DNA of 7,084 bases from Planctomycetaceae bacterium (GCA_005773095.1 SXHT01000011.1:1-7084); one strand, 5' to 3'. Positions 1 to 6,240 are shown, counted from the stretch's first letter. Program-made: numbers and translations. The notes: a model not told the origin generated them from the sequence alone.

Positions 1-350
1 CCATTGCCGTGCAAAACCGCGAGGTGACAAGATTGCTCGGTGCGATCAGCCAGTTGCCGCATCGCGGGAACGGCCACTTCCAGCAGTCTGGCTGTCGGCG
101 GAAAGCGGTGGGCCAACTCGAATAGCTTGAGGCTCAACCGATAGATCCCCCCTGGCTCGTGTCGCCGCACATAGGCTCGCTGGGTCAGGTGATTGAGCAT
201 CCGAAAGATCTCAGTCGGCGTGCGCCCGAGGGCGTCGGCAATCTGTTTGAGCGAGAGTCCTTCGGGCCTGCCGGCGAGCAACTCGAGGATGTCGAGACCT
301 TTGTCCAGTGCAGGGGCCGAATAGCGGTTCTCTTCCGTGGTCGTTTTCAT
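1..350 (-). CDS. IclR-family transcriptional regulator (partial, 3' end outside window)
   Basis: This is the N-terminal 116 residues of an IclR-type regulator, running off the left edge. From the ATG at 350 it begins MKTTTEENRYSAPALDKGLD. Residues about 14-75 form the winged helix-turn-helix: 'ALDKGLDILELLA', then the HTH 'LSLKQIADALGRTPTEIFRM' (32-51), then the wing 'GYVRRHEPGGIYRLSLK'. The linker and start of the effector domain follow ('LLEVAVPAMRQLADRTEQSC', 89-108). IclR proteins are cytoplasmic dimers that bind palindromic operators near their own gene and usually control an adjacent catabolic operon in response to a small carboxylate or aromatic compound. Here the neighbour is the divergent operon starting at 476. 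Two upstream in-frame ATGs (377 and 389) would add 9 or 13 residues. I chose 350 because homology starts just after it, but no Shine-Dalgarno decides the matter. The ligand is unknown. Confidence 0.9.
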   Translation of the reverse strand, partial: MKTTTEENRYSAPALDKGLDILELLAGRPEGLSLKQIADALGRTPTEIFRMLNHLTQRAYVRRHEPGGIYRLSLKLFELAHRFPPTARLLEVAVPAMRQLADRTEQSCHLAVLHGN

Positions 351-377
351 ATTGATCGATTGCCCGCGAGTTTTCAT

Positions 378-406
378 TTGACCGGTCATGCCAAAGATGT
401 TATATG
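378..406 (+). promoter_or_regulatory. Candidate promoter of the rightward catabolic operon
   Basis: TTGACC (378-383) and TATATG (401-406) are separated by 17 bases, matching the vegetative sigma factor spacing. Transcription would start near 413, about 60 bases before the ATG at 476. The -10 region lies on the same bases as the -10 of the divergent IclR promoter, so the two promoters should compete for polymerase. This is a prediction only. Confidence 0.45.
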
Positions 407-425
407 TAAAATCGTATTTTGTCAA
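399..425 (-). promoter_or_regulatory. Candidate promoter of the IclR gene
   Basis: On the minus strand a perfect TTGACA (425-420) is followed after 15 bases by TATAAC (404-399). The spacer is shorter than the usual 17. Transcription would begin near 392, only a few bases before the most upstream ATG (389) and about 42 before the preferred ATG (350). The site overlaps the rightward promoter and the inverted repeat at 408-420. This is a prediction from consensus matches only. Confidence 0.45.
408..420. promoter_or_regulatory. Inverted repeat AAAAT-CGT-ATTTT, candidate IclR-family operator
   Basis: A perfect 5+5 base inverted repeat with a 3-base centre lies between the divergent genes. It overlaps the -35/spacer of the IclR promoter and the predicted start of the rightward transcript. 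IclR-type regulators typically bind short AT-rich palindromes in exactly this position. It is the only such palindrome I saw in the 350-476 gap. The binding is inferred. Confidence 0.4.
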
Positions 426-475
426 TGAAATAGTGTGGGGCCTCCCATTCAGGTTCTTAGGGCACGTTGTATTCG

Positions 476-1642
476 ATGGTCGAACTTCGCGGAATCACCT
501 GGGACCATGCTCGCGGCTACGACCCACTGGTAGCAACCGCAAGCGCGTTCTCCCGTATAAATCCCGATGTCCGCGTGCATTGGGATCGTCGGTCGCTGCA
601 CGATTTCGGACATGCTCCCGTCGATCGGCTGGCGCGCGACTACGATCTGGTCGTTCTCGATCATCCCTGGGTTGGATTCATGGCCGACGCGCAATGCTAT
701 CTGCCGCTTGACGAATGGCTGCCGGCCGAAGTCCTCGGTGGTCTCGCCAGCAATAGCGCCGGGCCTTCTCACGCCAGCTACGAGTGGAACGGCCATCAAT
801 GGGCATTGGCGATTGATGCGGCAACGCCTTCGGCCTCGTATCGTTCCGATCTGCTGGAGAAGCTGGAATTCGCCGTGCCGAGCAAATGGGAAGAAGTAGT
901 GGAGCTTGGTAGTCGATGTCGCGCTGCTGGACAGTACATTGCAATGCCGCTTGGGCCCGTGGATGCGATTACCGCGTTTATTTCGCTGGCAGATAATGTT
1001 GGAGGCGCGCCGTTTTCGAGACCAGCGCAAGTCGTCGATGCGGAAATCGCGCGGGAAGTGCTCGATGCGCTGCAATCGATTCTGGAGTTCTGCCCCGCAG
1101 ACGTGTTCTCGCTTACTCCCATCACGTTGATGGATCGGATGAGCACCACGGTTGAGATCGCATATTGCCCGCACGCATACAGCTACAACAACTACGCCCG
1201 CCTCGGTTTTCGGCCGCACTTGTGCCGCTATGCGGACATGCCCGCGCTGGGAAATAACGGACCCAAGGGCTCGCACATTGGAGGAACCGGGCTGGCCATT
1301 TCGAGCCGCTGCCAACATCCGCGTACAGCGGCAGCATACGCGTCGCAGGTCGCCGGCGGAGACTGGCAGAAGACCATCTATTTCTTGGCGGGGGGACAGC
1401 CCGCGAATGCAGATGCCTGGAACGACTCGGCCGTCAATGCCGCCTGTGGCGATTTCTTTTTCGCAACTCGCAGCACCATTGACCAGGCTTTTCTGCGGCC
1501 GCGATACAATGGCTATATCGAGTTTCAATATCGCGGCGGAGAGTTGATCACACGCCATTTGCAATACGGCGGAGATCGAAACGAAATGCTCTCAGACCTC
1601 AACTCACTTTACCGAGACTCACTGACGTCTCGTGCTGCATGA
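476..1642 (+). CDS. Solute-binding protein-like protein (SBP family 1 type) without a signal peptide
   Basis: This 388-residue protein resembles the family 1 extracellular solute-binding proteins of ABC transporters, in the subgroup that starts 'LRGITWDHARGYDPLVATA'. It keeps the expected features: an N-terminal lobe strand (ITWDH), 'YDLVVLDHPWVG' around residues 56-67, a hinge-like 'SHASYEWNGHQWALAIDAAT' at about 98-117, a 'GGTGLAIS' segment at about 269-276, 'GGQPAN' near 306, and 'RPRYNGYIEFQ' near 341. There is no hydrophobic N-terminal segment and no lipobox, so nothing marks it for export, and no permease or ATPase gene follows. A TTG at 467 could add three residues; the ATG at 476 is preferred because the conserved sequence starts at once. 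No clear Shine-Dalgarno is visible. Its stop overlaps the start of the CoA-transferase gene (ATGA), so the two are translationally coupled. It may bind the acid substrate or its CoA ester in the cytoplasm, but the ligand and role are unknown. Confidence 0.8.
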   Translation: MVELRGITWDHARGYDPLVATASAFSRINPDVRVHWDRRSLHDFGHAPVDRLARDYDLVVLDHPWVGFMADAQCYLPLDEWLPAEVLGGLASNSAGPSHASYEWNGHQWALAIDAATPSASYRSDLLEKLEFAVPSKWEEVVELGSRCRAAGQYIAMPLGPVDAITAFISLADNVGGAPFSRPAQVVDAEIAREVLDALQSILEFCPADVFSLTPITLMDRMSTTVEIAYCPHAYSYNNYARLGFRPHLCRYADMPALGNNGPKGSHIGGTGLAISSRCQHPRTAAAYASQVAGGDWQKTIYFLAGGQPANADAWNDSAVNAACGDFFFATRSTIDQAFLRPRYNGYIEFQYRGGELITRHLQYGGDRNEMLSDLNSLYRDSLTSRAA

Positions 1643-2823
1643 TGTTGCCTCTGGATGGATTGATCGTGCTCGACTTCAGCCAGTTTCTGGCCGGCCCTTC
1701 GGCGGCGCTGCGACTGGCCGATCTGGGTGCAACGGTCATCAAGATCGAGCGCCCCGGAACCGGCGATCTCGCTCGGCAGCTCTACATTTCGAATTTGCAG
1801 CTGGACGGTGACAGCTCGTTGTTCCACACAATCAATCGCAACAAGCAAAGTCTCGCCGCCGATCTGAAGAATTCCAATGATCTTGAGAAAGTTCGGCTGC
1901 TGGTGGCCCAGGCCGACGTGCTGATTCAGAATTTTCGCCCCGGCGTGATGGATCGACTCGGCCTGGGGCCGAAGGCGGTACGCGAGCGGCATCCGTCGAT
2001 TGTCTATGCATCGGTGACGGGTTACGGGACGGACGGACCTTGGCGCGACAAGCCTGGTCAAGACCTGCTCGCACAGTCGCTGTCGGGCCTGGTCTGGCTC
2101 AGCGGCGACGTGGATCATCCGCCGATTCCTTTTGGACTTTCGGTGGTCGATATGTTCGCCGGCGCGCATCTGACGCAAGGTATTCTCGCCTGTTTGGTAA
2201 GGCGTGGCGTCACCGGTTGTGGCGGCCACGTGGAAGTCAGTTTGCTGGAATCGGCGATCGACATGCAGTTCGAACTGCTGACAACATTTTTCAACGACGG
2301 CATGCAATTGCCGCAGCGAAGCAGCACTAACAACGCAAACGCGTACCTGGCCGCTCCGTATGGAATCTATCGCACGGACGATGGATACATGGCGCTGGCG
2401 ATGGCATCGGTTCCCAGAATCGGCGAACTGCTGGGATTGCCGGCGCTCTCTCAATACCAAACGCCGCAGTCCTGGTTTGAACACCGCAACGCGATCAAGA
2501 AAACATTGGCCGATCATCTGGCGACGCAGCCAACGGGTCACTGGCTTGATATCCTGGAACCTGCTGATATCTGGTGCGCGGAGGTGCTCGACTGGCGGAA
2601 ATTGGTGCGGCATGAGGCTTTTTCAGCCGCTCACGTGACGCAAACCATCGGCCAATCGACATCGCGGGAACTATTGACCACACGCTGCCCGATTCGCATC
2701 GACGGCAAGATTCTGACGAATCCCACCGCCGCTCCCCGCGTCGGCGAGCATAACGAAGAGATTGAACAGAGATTTCACCTGACGCCGAGTTTATCGGCGG
2801 CCGGCGGAAGTCCCTCGCATTAA
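1639..2823 (+). CDS. CaiB/BaiF family III CoA-transferase
   Basis: This 394-residue protein is a family III CoA-transferase, which moves CoA from one acyl-CoA to a carboxylic acid in the cytoplasm, usually as the activation step of a catabolic route (formyl-CoA:oxalate, carnitine and succinyl-CoA:acid enzymes are known members). Family landmarks appear in order: 'GLIVLDFSQFLAGPSAALRL' (7-26), 'DLGATVIKIERPGTGD' (28-43), 'NRNKQSLAADL' (67-77), 'NFRPGVMDRLGLG' (98-110), and 'VTGYGTDGPWRDKPGQDLL' (126-144). The catalytic aspartate expected in the '(D)xxxG' segment is D171 in 'SVVDMFAG', close to Asp169 of formyl-CoA transferase. Length is normal for the family. The start ATG overlaps the stop of the upstream gene (ATGA), and a second in-frame ATG follows directly. 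The dehydrogenase remnant begins 9 bases after its stop. The acid substrate cannot be told from sequence. Confidence 0.93.
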   Translation: MMLPLDGLIVLDFSQFLAGPSAALRLADLGATVIKIERPGTGDLARQLYISNLQLDGDSSLFHTINRNKQSLAADLKNSNDLEKVRLLVAQADVLIQNFRPGVMDRLGLGPKAVRERHPSIVYASVTGYGTDGPWRDKPGQDLLAQSLSGLVWLSGDVDHPPIPFGLSVVDMFAGAHLTQGILACLVRRGVTGCGGHVEVSLLESAIDMQFELLTTFFNDGMQLPQRSSTNNANAYLAAPYGIYRTDDGYMALAMASVPRIGELLGLPALSQYQTPQSWFEHRNAIKKTLADHLATQPTGHWLDILEPADIWCAEVLDWRKLVRHEAFSAAHVTQTIGQSTSRELLTTRCPIRIDGKILTNPTAAPRVGEHNEEIEQRFHLTPSLSAAGGSPSH

Positions 2824-2832
2824 ACCAGAATT

Positions 2833-3304
2833 ATGCGACCGATGGCAACCGACGATCAAACACTACAGGCAACCCCCGACACATGCCGTGTAGGCGTTAT
2901 CGGCATGGGCATCATGGGAAGTCCCATGGCCTGCTGTCTGCTGCGCGCGGAGTACCCGGTCACCGTCTACAACCGCTCCTCTGCGAAATGCGAAGCGGCT
3001 CGCGCGCTGGACGGCAAAAGTGCTGAAAGCGTTTCACAGTTGGCGTCGGATACGGACGTGATCCTGGTCATGCTGTCGGAAAGGCCCTAGAGTCCTGCGC
3101 GAAGATTGGTCCCCTGATTTCGCACTCAACCTGGCGGCCAAGGATTTGCGACTGGCGAAAGCTCCGGCCGATGAATTGCGGCAAACATCCCCCATTCTCG
3201 GCCAGACCAGCGAAAACTTCGCGCAGGCGGCCGCTGTCTTTGGAACCGATGACGTTTGCGGCCTGATCCGCTGGTATCGGCAGAACAGACAGTCCACTGA
3301 ATAA
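2833..3304 (+). pseudogene. 3-hydroxyisobutyrate dehydrogenase-family gene, broken by internal deletion and frameshift
   Basis: The first part (2833-3090, 85 codons) has the N-terminal NAD-binding fold of the beta-hydroxyacid dehydrogenases: 'VGVIGMGIMGSPMACCLLRA' (residues about 20-39, the GxGxxG nucleotide loop), then 'VTVYNRSSAKCEAARA', then 'SVSQLASDTDVILVMLSE'. It stops at TAG 3088-3090. In the next frame (from about 3080 to the TAA at 3302-3304) lies the C-terminal part of the same family: 'GPRVLREDWSPDFALNLAAK' followed by 'DLRLAKAPADELRQTSP', matching the usual 'F.....KDLRLA' helix, and ending at 'LIRWYRQNRQSTE'. Normal members have about 290 residues. Here about 130-140 residues between the two parts are missing, including the second half of the Rossmann fold and the catalytic lysine. 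The product cannot be active. In its intact form it was probably the last gene of the IclR-controlled operon, oxidising a hydroxyacid or reducing a semialdehyde. ATG 2833 or 2842 could be the start. An assembly error at the joint (3075-3095) is the main alternative. Confidence 0.85.
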
Positions 3305-3337
3305 ACGCGCCTGAGTAACACAACGACAGGGCTGGCA

Positions 3338-3382
3338 AAGGGGACAGTCTACTTATTTTAGAACAAAGTAGAATGTCCCCTT
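3338..3382. repeat. REP-like palindromic hairpin (GGGGACA type)
   Basis: The left arm AAGGGGACAGTCTACTT (3338-3354) pairs with AAGTAGAATGTCCCCTT (3366-3382) in 16 of 17 positions, with a single G-A mismatch and an 11-base AT-rich loop. The 'GGGGACAGTCTACTT' arm is of a type that recurs in planctomycete and other environmental genomes next to REP-associated Y1 transposases; that comes from memory and was not searched. It lies 33 bases after the dehydrogenase remnant and could also end the rightward operon's transcript, although no strong T run follows. Confidence 0.75.
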
Positions 3383-3391
3383 ATCTTCCTG

Positions 3392-3414
3392 CGAAGGACA
3401 CGAAGCGCACGAAG
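3392..3414 (+). repeat. CGAAG-rich repeat flanking the GxxExxY gene, distal copy
   Basis: The plus strand carries three CGAAG units spaced by short links: CGAAGGACA, CGAAGCGCA, CGAAG. It ends 3 bases before the stop codon of the GxxExxY gene. The same pattern occurs inverted at 3790-3814, just before the start codon of that gene. Allowing one missing base in the proximal copy, the two differ at two further positions. Confidence 0.7.
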
Positions 3415-3417
3415 TGA

Positions 3418-3789
3418 TCAGAGAACGAAACGTTTGATGCCATCTTTCAGTTTTGTCACGTTGAAGTTCATCAGTAATCCGATCTTGACCCCCGCCAATT
3501 TCATGGACGTCAACAGTTGGGCTTCGTGAATTCCCCTGATCTCCTCGACGCTCTTCAATTCGACGATCAGTTGCTTTTCCACGAGAATGTCAATTCGGTA
3601 TCCACAATCGAGCCGAATGTCTTTGTATTCTACCGGCAGCGGACGATCGAGTTGATATGCGATTCCGTTGCGATTCAGCTCATGGGTCAGACATTGTTCG
3701 TAAGCTGATTCGAGTAGTCCCGGCCCGAGGTGCGATTGAACTTCGATGGCACAACCGATCACGCGGTTCGAAAGCTCGTCGAATTCCAT
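3418..3789 (-). CDS. GxxExxY-family protein (PD-(D/E)xK-like)
   Basis: This is a 123-residue protein of the GxxExxY family. The naming motif is 'GLLESAY' (residues 24-30), preceded by 'VIGCAIEVQSHLGPG'. A second conserved block, 'YRIDILVEKQLIVELKSVEE' (64-83), has the D67 ... E77-L-K79 spacing of a PD-(D/E)xK nuclease core. It ends with 'TSMKLAGVKIGLLMNFN' (94-110) and a basic tail. Length is normal (about 120-130). The reading frame is open back to 3867, but the family always begins close to 'MEFDELSNRVIGCAIEVQ', so ATG 3789 is the start; the upstream part is repeat-derived. Proteins of this family are widespread in environmental bacteria, often many per genome. Their role is not established; a nuclease-like activity is only suggested by fold predictions. 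The gene stands alone, bounded closely by inverted CGAAG repeats, which suggests it moves or spreads as a unit. Confidence 0.88.
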   Translation of the reverse strand: MEFDELSNRVIGCAIEVQSHLGPGLLESAYEQCLTHELNRNGIAYQLDRPLPVEYKDIRLDCGYRIDILVEKQLIVELKSVEEIRGIHEAQLLTSMKLAGVKIGLLMNFNVTKLKDGIKRFVL

Positions 3790-3814
3790 CTTCGAGCCCT
3801 TCGGTCCTTCGTGG
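3790..3814 (-). repeat. CGAAG-rich repeat flanking the GxxExxY gene, proximal copy
   Basis: On the minus strand this reads CCACGAAGGAC, CGAAGGGCT, CGAAG and runs directly into the ATG of the GxxExxY gene. It is the inverted counterpart of 3392-3414, with one base missing in the first spacer and two substitutions. It occupies the place where a ribosome binding site would be. 'GAAGG' motifs within it might serve as one. Confidence 0.7.
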
Positions 3815-3900
3815 TTCCAATCCCTCGCGTCGCCGAGGTTCCAACGCGCTTGAGTGGCGAGAACCAAGGTCAGCCACCCGGCCCACGAGGGCGTCCGATT

Positions 3901-4036
3901 GCAACCTGCACGGGCGAAGGCAGCGGGTCAGGCACATCTTCCCGGGAACCACGTTGGGCAACCAGCCAACAGGACGACGAACCACTCTTAAATTCGGCGG
4001 GAACATGAGCCAGTCCCCGGCCCGTGAACGGATACC
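3901..4036. repeat. Palindromic intergenic element, copy 1 (left arm decayed)
   Basis: This shares its layout with 6359-6496. From 3931 to 4036 the two copies have the same length (106 bases) and orientation. They match at 'TTCCCGGGAACCA', and the right arm (3998-4036 against 6458-6496) agrees at 36 of 39 bases. The left arm (about 3901-3930) keeps only GCACGGG and scattered bases and no longer pairs well with the right arm. No duplicated flank is visible. Short open frames across it are a by-product of the palindrome. The rest of the 312-base gap between the GxxExxY gene and the isomerase (3790-4101) holds nothing I can name besides the CGAAG repeat at its left end. Confidence 0.75.
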
Positions 4037-4101
4037 TGAAAGCGATACGTCAGTCTGGTGTGATCGATTCCCAGCACGGCGAATCCCAGCGCCAGCGCGT
4101 C

Positions 4102-4950
4102 TCAGCAAGTTGCGGCGACCTCTCTTGCGATCGTGCGGAGGTGGGTTGCGGCCTGGCGGTACTCGATTTCGGTTGACAGATGTTCGATGATCAGCGGCAT
4201 GTCGGGCGATATGGCTTCGGCGCGCTTCAGGAAGGTTCGATAGTCGAGCACCCCCTGGCCGGGCAGGGTCTCCGAGAGCTGCACCGTCTTGGGGTCGCCT
4301 TGAATAATATCTTTGGCATGGCAGGCGATGATGCGGGGGCCGAATTGGTCAAATACGTCGTTGAGCATCGCGGCGGTTGCGTAGTAGGTTCGCGCATCGA
4401 GGATAAAATTGACAGGATCGAGATGCACGGCAAAGCGAGGATCGTCAACGGCGGCCAAGAGACGGGCATATGCGGCCGGCGAGTCGATCGGCGTCCAGGG
4501 AGACGACTCGATCGCCAGCCTGGCCCGGCGCGGGCGAACCTCGCGCAGCACCGCCGTGACCCATTGAACCACCGCATCGAAGGCGACTTCGCTGAAGTTC
4601 CCGGGATGCGGAGCGTAGCTTTTTTCCGTATTCAATGAGCCTGCGACGTTGATGCAACAAAGCGCACCCAGTTCGTCTGCAACGGCCAGGGCCTCGCAGG
4701 TGGTGGCAATCGCGGTTCGACGCTCGGCGGGTCTTGGGTCGATGGCGTTGGACCAGCCACCAATCTCGGCGATCAGGATGTCGGACTTTTTACATGCTTC
4801 GCGAATCCGCCCGAGATCGTCCCCCGAGCCCAATCGGTGGTCGGGAGCTTGAGCCGCACGAAAGCCTTGCTTGAGGCACTCCGCGATGTAAGCCTCCGGA
4901 TCGTTCAGTCGAATGCCGCAATATCTGTGAAGCGTCGCCCCGAGTCTCAT
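4102..4950 (-). CDS. Sugar phosphate isomerase/epimerase-like TIM-barrel protein
   Basis: This 282-residue protein belongs to the xylose isomerase-like TIM-barrel superfamily (AP_endonuc_2 type), whose members isomerise or epimerise sugars, keto-inositols or hydroxypyruvate using a divalent metal. The likely metal ligands are at the expected strand ends: E148 in 'LAIESSPWTP', D178 in 'VHLDPVN', H211 in 'IACHAKDI' and E256 in 'PLIIEHL'. 'GQGVLDYRTFLK' (231-242) is the usual conserved loop before the last strand. There is no signal peptide, so it should be cytoplasmic. The gene follows the oxidoreductase gene by 19 bases on the same strand and is probably its operon partner; together they suggest oxidation followed by isomerisation of a sugar or cyclitol. 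The start is ATG 4950; the upstream sequence has only a weak AAGAA. The exact substrate is unknown. Confidence 0.9.
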   Translation of the reverse strand: MRLGATLHRYCGIRLNDPEAYIAECLKQGFRAAQAPDHRLGSGDDLGRIREACKKSDILIAEIGGWSNAIDPRPAERRTAIATTCEALAVADELGALCCINVAGSLNTEKSYAPHPGNFSEVAFDAVVQWVTAVLREVRPRRARLAIESSPWTPIDSPAAYARLLAAVDDPRFAVHLDPVNFILDARTYYATAAMLNDVFDQFGPRIIACHAKDIIQGDPKTVQLSETLPGQGVLDYRTFLKRAEAISPDMPLIIEHLSTEIEYRQAATHLRTIAREVAATC

Positions 4951-4969
4951 GTTGTTCTTATCGACGGAA

Positions 4970-5983
4970 TTATTGTGTCCAATCGCGAGCGACCGTCAGC
5001 AATTGATCCATGATTTGCATGCCCCATGCGGCCTCCGCCACCGTCGCTTCCGGTTGCCGAACTCCTTGGACCGTTTCACGAAAGCGGCGCAGCTCTTCCG
5101 CGTAGCCGTACGTCTGCCACAGCCAGCCGCGGTGCAACAATGGTTCGGTTCTCCAGACGCGATCGCCGTCGTAGACCTTTAAATCGGGTTTCACCAGGTC
5201 TCCCCACGGCGCGGTGTCGTGGTGCGTCAGCTCCGTGAAGTCGCGCACCGAGAGTATGCCGTCGCCGCTCATCAGGTCCACGCGGCAATGGTGGCACTGG
5301 CCGCCCATGTGCGCGCCCAGCTCGAGCAGGGCAATCTCGCCTTGTCTTGCTCGAAAGCTGACGACGTACCAGTCGAAATTGTCTCGCCGCACGTATTGAA
5401 TGTGGGGCCGCGTTTCGTGGAGCAGACCGCCTGGGGTCAGGTAGTGCAACAGATCCAGCGCGTGGCAGACATAATGCTGCATGAATCGAAACGTGTCAGG
5501 CTCTCCTAACCACCAGCGTACCGAGGTCATCACTGGCGAAGTGAACCGACCCGAGCGTATCAAGTCGGTCGCTTTTTGAATTCCGAGGGAGTACCGGTAG
5601 TTGAATCCAACCTGAAAATGTGCCCCGCGTTCTCGCGCCAGGTCTGCCAATTCGATGGCCTCGGCGGAGGTGACGGCACACGGTTTTTCGGTCCACACCG
5701 GGTAGCCTTGATTCAGCAGGGCCTTGCCGACTTGATAGTGCCCCGCGGGGCCCGTGACAACGAGCAGGGCGTCGAGTTGCTCGGCGGCGCACATTGCGTG
5801 GACGTCGGTATAAATTCGCGGCACGCCATACTCGGCGGCGCGCGTGCGCGCTTTCTGTTCGTTGGCATCACAAACGGCGACAAGTTCTAAACCGGCGGGC
5901 TTGAGCGCCGGATAAATGCGCATGCCGGAGTGGCGGCCACAGCCGACAAATCCAATGCGCAGCGTTTTGGAATCTGAACTCAC
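4970..5983 (-). CDS. Gfo/Idh/MocA-family NAD(P)-dependent oxidoreductase
   Basis: This 337-residue enzyme has the two domains of the glucose-fructose oxidoreductase/inositol dehydrogenase family. The N-terminal Rossmann fold shows 'LRIGFVGCGRHSG' (8-20), 'LELVAVCDANEQKA' (32-45), and 'TEKPCAVT' (98-105), where the EKP lysine K100 is the usual catalytic/cofactor residue. The C-terminal domain includes 'VGFNYRYS' (125-132), 'WWLGEPDTFRFMQHYV' and 'CHALDLLHYL' (173-182), where H174 lines up with the family's conserved histidine. The aspartate often found four residues before that histidine is a histidine here (H170). These enzymes oxidise or reduce sugars, cyclitols or their derivatives in the cytoplasm. 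The start is a GTG at 5983 with no clear Shine-Dalgarno; the Rossmann strand begins eight residues later, so it fits the family. It is the first gene of a leftward operon with the isomerase. A promoter candidate lies at 6085-6113. Confidence 0.92.
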   Translation of the reverse strand: MSSDSKTLRIGFVGCGRHSGMRIYPALKPAGLELVAVCDANEQKARTRAAEYGVPRIYTDVHAMCAAEQLDALLVVTGPAGHYQVGKALLNQGYPVWTEKPCAVTSAEAIELADLARERGAHFQVGFNYRYSLGIQKATDLIRSGRFTSPVMTSVRWWLGEPDTFRFMQHYVCHALDLLHYLTPGGLLHETRPHIQYVRRDNFDWYVVSFRARQGEIALLELGAHMGGQCHHCRVDLMSGDGILSVRDFTELTHHDTAPWGDLVKPDLKVYDGDRVWRTEPLLHRGWLWQTYGYAEELRRFRETVQGVRQPEATVAEAAWGMQIMDQLLTVARDWTQ

Positions 5984-6046
5984 GTTTTGACTTTTGCGCC
6001 GCGCCAGGAAACAGCAGGTCTTGATACGATGGGGCGAATCGCTCCA

Positions 6047-6074
6047 TTGACATCCGACCGCGAGCGATTAGATT
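6047..6074 (+). promoter_or_regulatory. Weak rightward promoter candidate
   Basis: TTGACA (6047-6052) and TAGATT (6069-6074) are separated by 16 bases on the plus strand. The predicted start near 6081 is about 470 bases before the next gene but only about 70 before a terminator-like hairpin. It could drive either a short RNA or a long leader for the gene at 6554. The -10 match is poor. Confidence 0.3.
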
Positions 6075-6084
6075 GCATGCGTGA

Positions 6085-6113
6085 TGTATACCAGCAGCAT
6101 TCCACGTGGTCAA
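6085..6113 (-). promoter_or_regulatory. Candidate promoter of the oxidoreductase-isomerase operon
   Basis: On the minus strand TTGACC (6113-6108) and TATACA (6090-6085) are separated by exactly 17 bases. Transcription would start near 6078, leaving a leader of about 95 bases before the GTG at 5983. It is among the best vegetative-type promoter matches in the window, and it has the right orientation and place. Confidence 0.5.
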
Positions 6114-6149
6114 GTATCGGAGAAGCTTAAACTTAGGGATCGCGTGCTG

Positions 6150-6177
6150 AGCTGGGTTCGCGCCAAGCTTTTTTTTT
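6150..6177 (+). terminator. Intrinsic terminator-like hairpin with T9 run
   Basis: AGCTGGG (6150-6156) pairs with CCAAGCT (6163-6169) at six of seven positions around the loop TTCGCG. The last stem base is the first of nine consecutive T residues (6169-6177). The stem is short with one mismatch, so strength is uncertain. No gene ends just upstream on the plus strand, which is why a small RNA is suggested. Confidence 0.35.
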
Positions 6178-6240
6178 ACCGGCGAGCTTGTTCCAGGCAG
6201 CCGGCTTTGTGAATTTGGGCTCGCCAGGCGGATCGGCATT

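Noticed and set aside
449..1564. Long minus-strand open frame of 371 codons
   Set aside because: It is antisense to the solute-binding-like gene, has arginine- and serine-rich sequence without any family motif, and arises from GC-biased codon use of the real gene.
1609..2613. Long minus-strand open frame of 334 codons
   Set aside because: It lies entirely opposite the CoA-transferase gene, whose motifs are unmistakable, and its own sequence shows no fold-like pattern.
3338..3382. Hairpin as a standard rho-independent terminator
   Set aside because: The stem is strong, but only TT and then mixed bases follow on the plus strand, and the arm sequence is of a repeat type. Termination is possible as a side effect only.
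3790..3867. N-terminal extension of the GxxExxY protein to an ATG at 3867
   Set aside because: The family starts at the ATG at 3789. The extension would encode the CGAAG repeat and has no conserved residues.
3657..4190. Overlapping open frames on both strands through the palindromic element
   Set aside because: They cross the GxxExxY gene start, the repeat and the end of the isomerase gene in other frames. Their arginine- and proline-rich products reflect repeat DNA.
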